Origin: Sulfuritalea sp. | GTDB lineage: Bacteria; Pseudomonadota; Gammaproteobacteria; Burkholderiales; Rhodocyclaceae | DNA length: 64,000 nt | Direction: 5' to 3' | NCBI GenBank assembly: GCA_016716965.1 | Contig: JADJUP010000052.1 | Location: 62,001 to 126,000, forward strand | Notes under the pieces: generated by a model | What the model saw: the letters and a program-made list of their open reading frames with translations, nothing else | Told to the model about the DNA's origin: nothing | Database searches by the model: none | Made by a program: the position numbers and the translations under genes | Shown: piece by piece, positions 42,282 to 49,985 of the stretch | Position numbering within the stretch: position 1 is the first letter of the stretch | Layout of the letters: each line of letters begins with the position of its first letter

Positions 42282-45095
42282 GGTGGAGTGAGCGGTGCCG
42301 CCTGGTCTTGTTGGTTGATCGCGCCGTAGCCCGGCACGTTGCGTTTCAGGATGTCGAGGGGATTGGATCCGACCTTGGCGAATCCGTTCAATTCGAGCTG
42401 GAAGAACAGCGCGGTGTTGGACCTTTGCGTCAGCGTCGCCAGGCGCTGCATGACGATGCGTCCCACCCAGCAGCCGCCGTCATACTCGAGTCCGGCCACG
42501 GTTTCGATCATGCGCCGGTCCTTGGTCGAATAATTGAAGCGCCCCACCGCATGCCAGCCGCCGAACATCGGCCATTGTCCCGACAGGTCCAGCTGGCCGA
42601 GCTGGTCGCGCGAGTAGCGGTAGCCGGCATTGAGCACCTTGCCGGTTTCCGGCTGGTAGCGTCCGCCGACGTTGAGGCGCTCCATGCGGTTCAGGCGCGG
42701 GTTGTACTGGACGCCGGTGTCGACATAGGTCTTGGGCAGGATGCGGCCGGACAGCGACGCGAGAAAGTCCGTCTGGCGATCGCTGCGCAGGACTTCGCCG
42801 GGCAGGCCGACCTTCTGGGTGGTGAAATAGAAGCGCTGGCCGAAGGCCGCGCGCAGGGTTTCGGCACCCGTGGCGGGATCGATCAGGCGCGACGTCAGCA
42901 TGGCCGTGGCCTGGTTGGCATCGCCGAAGCGGTCGCCGCCGCCGTAGCGGTTTTCGCCGAAAATCTGGGCGAAATTGAAGTCGTTCAGGGCGCTGTCGAA
43001 AACCGGGATCTGAGTTTGGTCGCGCGCCGGCACATAGAGGTAATAGACGCGCGGCTCCAGCGTTTGCGTCAGCGACGTCCCCAGCCAGTCGATGTCGCGC
43101 TCGAAGGTGACCGACGAATCCACGCTGAAGACGGGCAACTCGCGGGTCAGCTTGTCCGGCGTGCCGGCTGCCTGGCGGTCGAGCACGTAACGCGTGGAAT
43201 GTATGCCGATCTTGGGTGTGAGGCTGAGTATCTCGGTCTGCAGCGGCAGCGACAACTGGGGATAAAGCGTCAGGCGGCGTCCCTGCACCAGTGTCGGATT
43301 GCGGAAATTGACGTGCTCGCCGCTGAACGCGAAATTCACGCCGAGCGGCAGGTCGCCGCGGCTGGCGTTCACTGTCAGTTGCGGCAGGCGGCGATAGGGC
43401 TCCGTGACCGCCGGCAGGGAGGGGTCCTGCAAGGTCTGGTAGCTCTGCGCCAGCAGGTTCGCGGACCACCAGCCTCCGCCATAACTGAGCGTGCCCTGGC
43501 GCAGCAGGTTGGTCTGCGCGATCACGGTCGACCCGCTCGCCAGGTCGCTGAAGAAGGTACTGTCGGACGCGTGGTTGAGCGCCAGCGAGGCGGTAAATCC
43601 GTTGCCGAAATTCTGGTTGTGGTTGAGCGAATAGGATGATCGGCGCTGGTGGGTCAGCCTGTCCTCGGGCAGATACTGTCCCTGGAAGCTGCCACCGTAA
43701 TTGGGTTGGAGGTAGCGATACTCGCCGTTCCACATCGTGCCGCGCTTGGCCATGATGCGCGGCGCAAGGGTCGCGTCCATGTTTTGCGCGATGTTCCAGT
43801 AGAAGGGCTGGGTGAACTCGACGCCGCCGCTGCTGGTGGACCCGAAGGTGGGCGTCAGCAGGCCGCTCTTGCGCTCGTTGTTGAGCGAGAAGCTCATCCA
43901 CGGTGCATAGAGGATGGGCGTGCCCATGAAAACCAGCGTCGCGTTGCGGGCGCTGCCTTCCTCGGTGTCATAGTCGAGGCGCAGGTCGGTGGTGCGTGCG
44001 AACCAGTCCGGATCGCGACCTGCTGCCGGGGCGCAGGTGCTGTAGGTAGCATCGGTCAGGCGGAACTTGCCTTCACCTTCGAACTCCATGCGGGCCGCCG
44101 TGCCGCGTCCGGTGGTGAGGTCGGCCGAGGCGCGCTCTTCGTCCCCGGTCCACAGCGTTGCCGCCGAGCCGTTCTTGATGCGGCGAATGCTGTATTCCGG
44201 TTGTTCGAAGAAGCCGGTGCTGTCATCCATCTTCATGCGCATCCGGGGGCCCTGAACCCGGTCGCCGTCGCGCGAAAGGCGCACGTTGCCCGAGGCTTCC
44301 AGTTCGTCCGTGTCTTGCCAGTAGGTCAGCTTGTCGCTATGCAGGATGGAGTTGCGCTTGCGCAATTCGACGTTGCCTTCAGCGACGACTTCCACGTCGT
44401 TCCGGCCAGCGATCTGCTCGGCCGCGATGAAGGTCGGCAGCACGTCACCGGGCTGCCGGAGGTAGGGTGCCACGGCGGGGGATGCGCGCAAGATCGGTTC
44501 GGGCAGTGCGCCGGAGGCGACATGTGCCGAATAGAGTGGCGGCAGTGCAGGGCGTTCGGCCACCAGCGGTGGCTCCTGGGGCTTGGCGATGGCTTCGACC
44601 GGCGTGACGACGACTGGTGTCCGTGCGGGTGTGGGCGGAGACTCGCTGGTCGCCGGCCCTGGCTCGGGGCTCGCGACCTGGGCGGGGCGCGGCGCTATGG
44701 CGACCGCGGCGGCCGGCGCAGGACGCGCGGGCGGGGCGCTCGGCGCCGGGGCAGCGGGCTTCGCGGCGGCCTGTTGATGTACGGGAGCGACGCGCGTCGG
44801 CGGTGGGGTATCGATCTTTGCGGCGGCTGGCTTGGCCGCGATCGGCGCCGGGGCCGATGGCGCCGGCGTTTCGGTGGCTGGTGCCGGCGCCGTCCGGGCG
44901 ACCGGCTCGGTCACGGGCGCTGGCGCCGGTGCCGCGACGGCGGCCACGGCCGGGGGTTGCGGAGTACCGGCGCCCAGTAGGGCAGGATTTACGCGCAGCG
45001 GCGGCAATGACTTGAGCCGCCACCGGGCCCGAGGCGAGCGCCAGCAGGACAAGCAGTGAATCCGGGCCGAATTGTCCGCGATGCGATCGAGGCAT
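42278..45095 (-). CDS. lptD: LPS-assembly protein LptD, with an apparent frameshift after the signal peptide
   Basis: The mature protein (~930 residues) is complete: a long Ala/Pro-rich N-terminal linker, the LptA-like jellyroll (EVVAEGNVELRKRN, DELEASGNVRLSRDGD) and a large C-terminal barrel ending in KVGSNPLDILKRNVPGYG. The expected signal peptide (MPRSHRGQ, core LLVLLALASG, cleavage at VAAQ) is encoded from ATG 45095 but in a different frame. It joins the mature frame (SLPPLRVNPALL) if one base near 45011 is removed. The only in-frame upstream start, at 45172, gives no signal peptide. LptD is normally essential, so a sequence error is likely. Confidence 0.85.
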
Positions 45096-45185
45096 GCCGT
45101 GTCGTAGAGTAGCTGCAGCGGGAACGGAAAATCGCGGCGCAATCCCCGCGCGCCACAGTCGGGGAAAGCCATTGCCGGCCGATGC

Positions 45186-45202
45186 TAGAATCAATAATTC
45201 TA
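45186..45202. promoter_or_regulatory. Palindromic AT-rich promoter element between lptD and amgK
   Basis: TAGAAT-CAATA-ATTCTA. Each arm reads as a near-consensus -10 box on its own strand, facing lptD and amgK. No good -35 boxes at 17 bp were found. A symmetrical -10 pair could give divergent transcription; it could instead be an operator. Confidence 0.35.
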
Positions 45203-45275
45203 ACACCTCAACCCCGCGCAAGGCGCTCCAGGACAAAGCTTTTGCACCGTTCCGGATATCCAGCGCCACCCGACC

Positions 45276-46313
45276 ATGGAACGCCAGCAGCAGATACAGA
45301 CCTGGCTAGCCGCCCTCTTTCCCGGGCGTGATTTCAGCCTTGCACCGGCTTCGGCCGACGCCAGTTTCCGTCGCTATTTTCGTGTCACTTTTGCTGATGG
45401 CGCGACCCGCGTCGTCATGGATGCGCCGCCGGCCAGCGAGGACTGCCGCCCCTGGCTCCACGTCCAGGAGTTGTTCCAGGCTGCCGGAGCGCATGTGCCG
45501 CAAGTCATCGCGCAGGACCTCGAACGCGGTTTCCTGCTGCTGTCCGACCTCGGCGACGCCACTTACCTGCAGGCGCTGGACGCCGACAATGCCGTGCCGC
45601 TCTATGCCGATGCGATAGCTACCCTGGTGGCGATACAGCAGGCCAGCCGCCCGGGCGTACTGCCCGAGTACGATCGCGTGCTTCTGCGTCGGGAGCTCGA
45701 CCTTTTCCCGCAGTGGTATCTCGACAAGCATCTCGGGTTCACACTGGGCGACACCGAGCTCAGTGCGCTGGAAGAAGCCTTCGAGCGCATCCTTGCGACC
45801 AATCTCGCCGAACCGAAGGTATTCGTGCACCGCGATTACCATTCGCGAAACCTGATGCGGATCGCATCGGAGGGCGGCCGCAACCCCGGCGTCATCGACT
45901 TCCAGGATGCCGTCTACGGGCCGATCAGCTATGACATGGTGTCATTGCTAAAGGACGCCTACATCGAGTGGGACGAGGACCTGGCGCTGGACTGGCTGGT
46001 GCGCTACTGGGAGCAGGCGCGCAAGGCCGGCCTGCCGATCGCCGCCGATTTCGGCGTGTTCTTCCGCGATTACGAATGGATGGGCGTGCAGCGCCACCTC
46101 AAGGTGCTCGGCATCTTCGCCCGGCTCTGGCACCGCGACGGCAAGGATGGCTACCTCAAGGACATGCCGCTGGTCGCACGCTACCTGCGCAAGGCCTGCG
46201 AACGCTACAGCGAGCTTTCCCCGCTGCGCAAGATCCTCGACAAGGTCGAGGACAAGGTCACGGTGCTGGGCTACACGATGGATGCCGGGAGCCTCGGGAT
46301 GCGCAGTGAGTAG
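45276..46313 (+). CDS. amgK: N-acetylmuramate/N-acetylglucosamine kinase AmgK
   Basis: 345 residues of the aminoglycoside-phosphotransferase fold. Catalytic loop HRDYHSRNLM and metal-binding DFQDAVYGPISYD. Phosphorylates C1 of recycled MurNAc/GlcNAc. The next gene is murU, and the pair lies divergent from lptD-surA-pdxA-rsmA, the same arrangement known in Pseudomonas, where AmgK-MurU bypasses de novo UDP-MurNAc synthesis. Identification rests on fold plus synteny. Confidence 0.9.
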   Translation: MERQQQIQTWLAALFPGRDFSLAPASADASFRRYFRVTFADGATRVVMDAPPASEDCRPWLHVQELFQAAGAHVPQVIAQDLERGFLLLSDLGDATYLQALDADNAVPLYADAIATLVAIQQASRPGVLPEYDRVLLRRELDLFPQWYLDKHLGFTLGDTELSALEEAFERILATNLAEPKVFVHRDYHSRNLMRIASEGGRNPGVIDFQDAVYGPISYDMVSLLKDAYIEWDEDLALDWLVRYWEQARKAGLPIAADFGVFFRDYEWMGVQRHLKVLGIFARLWHRDGKDGYLKDMPLVARYLRKACERYSELSPLRKILDKVEDKVTVLGYTMDAGSLGMRSE

Positions 46314-46320
46314 TTGGATT

Positions 46321-46474
46321 GGTCCGCGCCAGGCGCGGACCCTGACCGGTCACCCCCTCTCACGGAGAGGGGGGCGGAGGCGGGGTTTCGCAAAGCACTG
46401 CTTTGCGCCGCCGCAGCCGGGCCGCTGTGCAAAGCGGCCCGTGGATCGGGGGGGAGCCAACGCCTGCTCGCCCC
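46321..46474 (+). repeat. Structured GC-rich repeat, copy C, before murU
   Basis: Four hairpins in a row: GGTCCGCGC-cag-GCGCGGACC (46321-46341), CCCCCTCTC-acg-GAGAGGGGG (46353-46373), CGCAAAGC-act-GCTTTGCG (46389-46407) and GGGCCGCT-gtgcaa-AGCGGCCC (46419-46440). The last two are matched in copy D with changes on both sides of each stem, and the CCGCCGCAGCC between them is identical. Confidence 0.78.
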
Positions 46475-46532
46475 CGGCGAGAATCATCACTTTCATCGGG
46501 CAATCGCCCAATGAAAGTGATGATTCTCGCCG
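46475..46532. repeat. Inverted copy of the murU start codon region (22-bp perfect arms)
   Basis: The 22 bases 46475-46496 are the exact reverse complement of 46511-46532, which are the first codons of murU (MKVMILA). An inner GGGC/GCCC adds four more pairs around the loop AATC. The murU ATG is the first triplet of the right arm, and no ribosome site is visible in the 14-base gap. Confidence 0.85.
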
Positions 46533-47242
46533 CCGGTCGCGGCGAACGCATGCGGCCGTTGACCGACCACACGCCGAAGCCGCTGCTGGCGGTGGGTGGC
46601 AAACCGCTGATCGCCTGGCACCTGGAGCGGCTGTCCGAAGCCGGCCTGTGCGAGGTGGTGATCAACCATGCCCACCTCGGCGCGCAGATCGAGTCCGCGT
46701 TGGGCGACGGCAGCCACTGGGGTCTGTCGATCCGCTATTCGCCGGAACCTCCGGGCGCGCTGGAAACCGCCGGCGGCATCGCCAATGCGCTGCCACTGCT
46801 GGGCGACGCGGCGCCCTTCATGGTGATCAATGGAGACATCTGGTGCGACTGGGATGTGTCGCGGGCGGCGCATCGGCTGCTGCCCGGCGACCTCGCGCAC
46901 CTGGTGCTGGTACCGAATCCGCCGCAGCACCCGCAAGGCGATTTCAGCCTGCGCGGGGCAAGAGTCGGCGCCGACGCCACGGCGGGCGAACCCGGCGCGC
47001 GAGCCTGCACGTTCTCCGGCATCGGCATCTATCGCCCGCAACTCTTCGCCGGCATTGCGCGCGGTACGCCGGCGAAGCTCGCACCCCTGCTGCGTGCCGC
47101 AATGGACGCCGGGCGGGTGTCCGGCGAATTCCACGAGGGGCGCTGGGAGGACGTCGGCACGCCGCAGCGCCTGGCCGCGCTCGACGACGAGCTTGGCGCG
47201 GCTTCTGCGTCATCCGCGGCACCCACGCGACGGGACATATAA
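46511..47242 (+). CDS. murU: N-acetylmuramate-1-phosphate uridylyltransferase MurU
   Basis: 243 residues, nucleotidyltransferase fold. MKVMILAAGRGERMRPLTD is the signature loop (GxGxRxxPLT type), then KPLLAVGGKPLI and the metal-site VINGDIWCDWD. Makes UDP-MurNAc from MurNAc-1-phosphate made by AmgK. The ATG gives the standard N-terminus, but the start sits in a 22-bp inverted repeat that could block ribosomes. A dispersed repeat (46963-46985) encodes RVGADATA in a variable region. Confidence 0.9.
   Translation: MKVMILAAGRGERMRPLTDHTPKPLLAVGGKPLIAWHLERLSEAGLCEVVINHAHLGAQIESALGDGSHWGLSIRYSPEPPGALETAGGIANALPLLGDAAPFMVINGDIWCDWDVSRAAHRLLPGDLAHLVLVPNPPQHPQGDFSLRGARVGADATAGEPGARACTFSGIGIYRPQLFAGIARGTPAKLAPLLRAAMDAGRVSGEFHEGRWEDVGTPQRLAALDDELGAASASSAAPTRRDI
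46963..46985 (+). repeat. 23-bp dispersed repeat, copy in murU
   Basis: 21 of 23 consensus positions, in frame as RVGADATA. Confidence 0.55.
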
Positions 47243-47249
47243 TCAACCG

Positions 47250-48605
47250 ATGAATACGACCCCGGCTCCCGCAAGCGACCACTTCGCGCCGTATCGCCAG
47301 CGCCGACTCCTGCTGGTCGAACGCATGAAGGCGAGCGGCGGCGGCGTCGCGCTGATTCCGACCGCGCCCGAGCAGACCCGCAATCGTGACACGCATTTCC
47401 CCTACCGCGCCGACAGCTACTTCCAGTACCTGACGGGATTTACCGAACCGGAGGCGGTGCTGGTGATCGTCGTCGGGCGCGGCGACGCGCCGCCGCAGGC
47501 GATCCTGTTCTGCCGCGAAAAGAACCTCGAGCGCGAAATCTGGGACGGCTTCCGCCATGGTCCGGACGGCGCGCGCGAGGCCTTCGGCTTCGATGCCGCG
47601 CATCCGGTTGCCGAACTCGACGCCAAACTTTCGGAGCTGATCGCCGACCAGCCGGCGCTGTGGTTTTCCCTCGGCCACGACGCGGGCTGGGACCAGCGCA
47701 TCGCCGCCGCACTGAACAAGGTGCGCGCCGAAAGCCGCAGCGGCAAGCGCGCGCCACCGGCCATTCGCGACGTGCGCGCCGAACTCGACGCGATGCGCCT
47801 GGTGAAGGATGCGACGGAACTGGCGACCATGCGCCGCGCGGCGGAAATTTCCGCAAATGCGCACATGCGCGCGATGCGCTTTGTCGCGCCCGGCCGTTAC
47901 GAGTACGAAGTCGAAGCCGAGTTGCTGCATGAGTTCCGCCGCCATGGCTGCGAGTACCCGGCCTACACCTCGATCGTCGCCGGTGGCGCCAATGCCTGCG
48001 TACTGCATTACGTCGGCAACGATCAGGTTTTGCGCGACGGCGACCTGCTGCTGATCGACGCCGGCGGCGAACTCGGCGGCTATGCCTCCGACATCACCCG
48101 CTGCTTCCCCGTCAATGGGCGCTTCAGCGGACCGCAGGCGGATGTCTACGACCTGGTGCTCGACGCGCAGGCTGCGGCCATCGCCGCATTGCGCCCCGGC
48201 GCCACCTTCGCCGATCCCCACGACGCCGCGCTCAAGGTGCTGGCCCAGGGCATGCTCGACATGAAGCTGCTGGCCGGTTCGCTCGATGCCGTGCTCGAGT
48301 CGGAAAGCTACAAGCGCTTCTACATGCACCGTACCAGCCACTGGCTGGGCAAGGACGTGCACGATGCCGGCGAGTACAAGGAAGGCGAGCACTGGGCACC
48401 CCTCACGCCGGGCATGGTGCTGACCATCGAGCCGGGCTGCTACATCCGCCCGGCTGACGACGTTCCCGAAGCCTTCTGGAACATCGGCGTGCGCATAGAG
48501 GACGATGCCGTCGTCACCGCCGACGGCTGCGAAATCATCACCGCCGCCGCCCCCAAGAAAATCGCCGACATCGAAGCGCTGATGCGCGACGCCCGTGGCC
48601 ACTGA
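47250..48605 (+). CDS. pepP: Xaa-Pro aminopeptidase PepP
   Basis: 451 residues. N-terminal AMP_N domain (PYRADSYFQYLTGFTEPEAVLV) and C-terminal pita-bread metallopeptidase with DAGGELGGYASDITRCFP, HRTSHWLGKDVHD and TIEPGCYI, containing the five metal ligands. Removes N-terminal residues before proline. The ATG is seven bases after the murU stop. Confidence 0.95.
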   Translation: MNTTPAPASDHFAPYRQRRLLLVERMKASGGGVALIPTAPEQTRNRDTHFPYRADSYFQYLTGFTEPEAVLVIVVGRGDAPPQAILFCREKNLEREIWDGFRHGPDGAREAFGFDAAHPVAELDAKLSELIADQPALWFSLGHDAGWDQRIAAALNKVRAESRSGKRAPPAIRDVRAELDAMRLVKDATELATMRRAAEISANAHMRAMRFVAPGRYEYEVEAELLHEFRRHGCEYPAYTSIVAGGANACVLHYVGNDQVLRDGDLLLIDAGGELGGYASDITRCFPVNGRFSGPQADVYDLVLDAQAAAIAALRPGATFADPHDAALKVLAQGMLDMKLLAGSLDAVLESESYKRFYMHRTSHWLGKDVHDAGEYKEGEHWAPLTPGMVLTIEPGCYIRPADDVPEAFWNIGVRIEDDAVVTADGCEIITAAAPKKIADIEALMRDARGH

Positions 48606-49881
48606 CACCAGCGCGAGCGAAGCGAGCCTGACCAGTCACCCCCTTCCCCGGGGCGAGGCGGGGTTTCGCGGAGCATGCTCCGCGCCGCCGCAGCCGGCCG
48701 GCTATGCAGAGCCGGCCGTGGGGCGGGGCCAGGGGGAAAGCCAATCAGTTCGCGGCTCCACCGCCGACAATGGCAACCGTCAGGTTGCCATTGTCGGCGG
48801 TGGCCCAGCCGGCATGGCCCTTGCGCTGGCGTTGAAGATCCACGGCGTCGGCAGTGAGATTTTCGAGGCGCGCGAGCGCGCGGCGGTTCGCCGCGACCAG
48901 CGCGTACTGGCACTCTCCGAAGGTTCACGCCAGATACTCGACTGGCTTGGCGCCTGGTCGGGCCTTTCGGCGACGGCGATCGAAACCATACACATATCGC
49001 AGCGGGGCGGATTCGGCCGCACGCTCCTGCGCGCGTCCGAACTCGGTTTGAACTCGCTCGGCTGGGTGCTGCCGGCGCGTGACCTGATCGTCGCGCTCGA
49101 TGCCGCGGCCGCAAAGGCGGGAATCGTCTATCGCGAGTCGGCAAGAGTTATGCGAAGCGGTATCCCCGGGGACGGTGCTGGCGATACGGCGAATTTTTCG
49201 CTGACGGCCTGGGCCGAAGGCATGGTCGAGCCCGGCGCCGGTACCCGGCGCGACTACGGCCAGCACGCGGTGCTGTGCAATGTCGGAATGGATGGATTGC
49301 ATCGCAATGTCGCCTGGGAACGCTTCACCGGCGAAGGTCCGGTGGCGCTGCTGCCGCTGGGTGAGGGCTATTCGGTGGTGCTGACTTGCGACGACGCGAT
49401 TGTCGACAAGGTCCGGGCGCTCGACGATGCGGCCTTCCTCGCGCTGCTGCAAAAGCGTTTCGGCAACCGCCATCGCTTCATCTCGGCGACGCCGCGGGTG
49501 GCCTACCCCCTGGGGTTGCGTTTCCGGCCCCATCCGGTCGGTGCCCGCCAGGTGTGGCTCGGCAACGCGGCGCAAACCCTGCATCCGGTCGCCGGCCAGG
49601 GTTTCAACCTGGCCCTGCGCGACATCTGGGAGCTGGCGCGCCAACTTGGTGCGTCTGCCGACCCAGGTACGCCCGAGGTGCTGGCCGGCTACGCGCGTGG
49701 CCGGCGCGCGGACCGGCGCGGCGCGATCGCGTTTACCGACTTGCTGATCGACGGTTTTGCCTCGGATTTCGCGCCGCTTCGGCACCTGCGGGGCGCCGGA
49801 CTGCTGGCGCTTGACCTGTTGCCGGAGTTGCGTGGCTTCGTTGCCAAGCGAATGATTTATGGTGCCCGCGCCTGGCCGTGA
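48595..49881 (+). CDS. UbiH/UbiF-family FAD-dependent hydroxylase
   Basis: Up to 428 residues if started at the GTG inside the pepP 3' end. The conserved protein begins only at QVAIVGGGPAGMALALAL (~residue 63). GD motif region QVWLGNAAQTLHPVAGQGFNLALRD marks the flavin hydroxylases of ubiquinone synthesis. Between the GTG and the FAD motif lies repeat D plus an inverted copy of the FAD-motif DNA. The original start has apparently been displaced; GTG 48718 is another candidate. A second foreign-looking stretch, VMRSGIPGDGAG, lies near residue 185 (repeat 49146-49192). Which UbiH/F/I ring position it acts on is unclear. Confidence 0.82.
   Translation: MATDTSASEASLTSHPLPRGEAGFRGACSAPPQPAGYAEPAVGRGQGESQSVRGSTADNGNRQVAIVGGGPAGMALALALKIHGVGSEIFEARERAAVRRDQRVLALSEGSRQILDWLGAWSGLSATAIETIHISQRGGFGRTLLRASELGLNSLGWVLPARDLIVALDAAAAKAGIVYRESARVMRSGIPGDGAGDTANFSLTAWAEGMVEPGAGTRRDYGQHAVLCNVGMDGLHRNVAWERFTGEGPVALLPLGEGYSVVLTCDDAIVDKVRALDDAAFLALLQKRFGNRHRFISATPRVAYPLGLRFRPHPVGARQVWLGNAAQTLHPVAGQGFNLALRDIWELARQLGASADPGTPEVLAGYARGRRADRRGAIAFTDLLIDGFASDFAPLRHLRGAGLLALDLLPELRGFVAKRMIYGARAWP
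48611..48757 (+). repeat. Structured GC-rich repeat, copy D, at the UbiH-family gene start
   Basis: Shares the order of copy C: CCTGACCAGTCACCCCC, a C/G-rich hairpin, CGCGGAGC-at-GCTCCGCG (48667-48684), CCGCCGCAGCC, GGCCGGCT-atgcag-AGCCGGCC (48696-48717). Stem bases differ from copy C in pairs, while unpaired TGCA in the last loop is kept. Confidence 0.78.
48758..48803. repeat. Inverted copy of the FAD-motif codons (21-bp perfect arms)
   Basis: 48758-48778 is the exact reverse complement of 48783-48803, which encodes VAIVGGG at the conserved start of the UbiH-family protein. The loop is only GTCA. The same configuration as at murU: structured repeat, inverted copy, gene start. Confidence 0.85.
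49146..49192 (+). repeat. 47-bp long form of the dispersed repeat, in the UbiH-family gene
   Basis: AGT, then the 24-base insert TATGCGAAGCGGTATCCC plus CGGGGA, then CGG and the rest of the short consensus. In frame it reads RV-MRSGIPGD-GAGDTA; RsmE has RVGAGDTA from the short form. Confidence 0.75.
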
Positions 49882-49892
49882 TTTATGTCACG
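49877..49892 (+). promoter_or_regulatory. CRP-like palindrome before dusB-fis
   Basis: CGTGA-TTTATG-TCACG, a perfect 5-bp dyad with 6-bp spacer, eight of ten bases of the CRP consensus. It overlaps the UbiH-family stop codon and lies 94 bp before the dusB ATG. Confidence 0.4.
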
Positions 49893-49985
49893 CAGGAACG
49901 ATGCCCAATAAACATCCTCGATTGCCGGCAGCCCGCTTTGCGCTAAAATCGCGCCCTCCCGATTGCGTTCGCTCCCCATTCCGAC

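Noticed and set aside
44560..45010. Ala/Pro-rich stretch in lptD as a tandem repeat array
   Set aside because: Low-complexity linker with irregular units; no fixed period could be seen.
46830..47249. In-frame extension upstream of pepP through murU
   Set aside because: Overlaps murU in another frame; the ATG at 47250 gives the normal PepP N-terminus.
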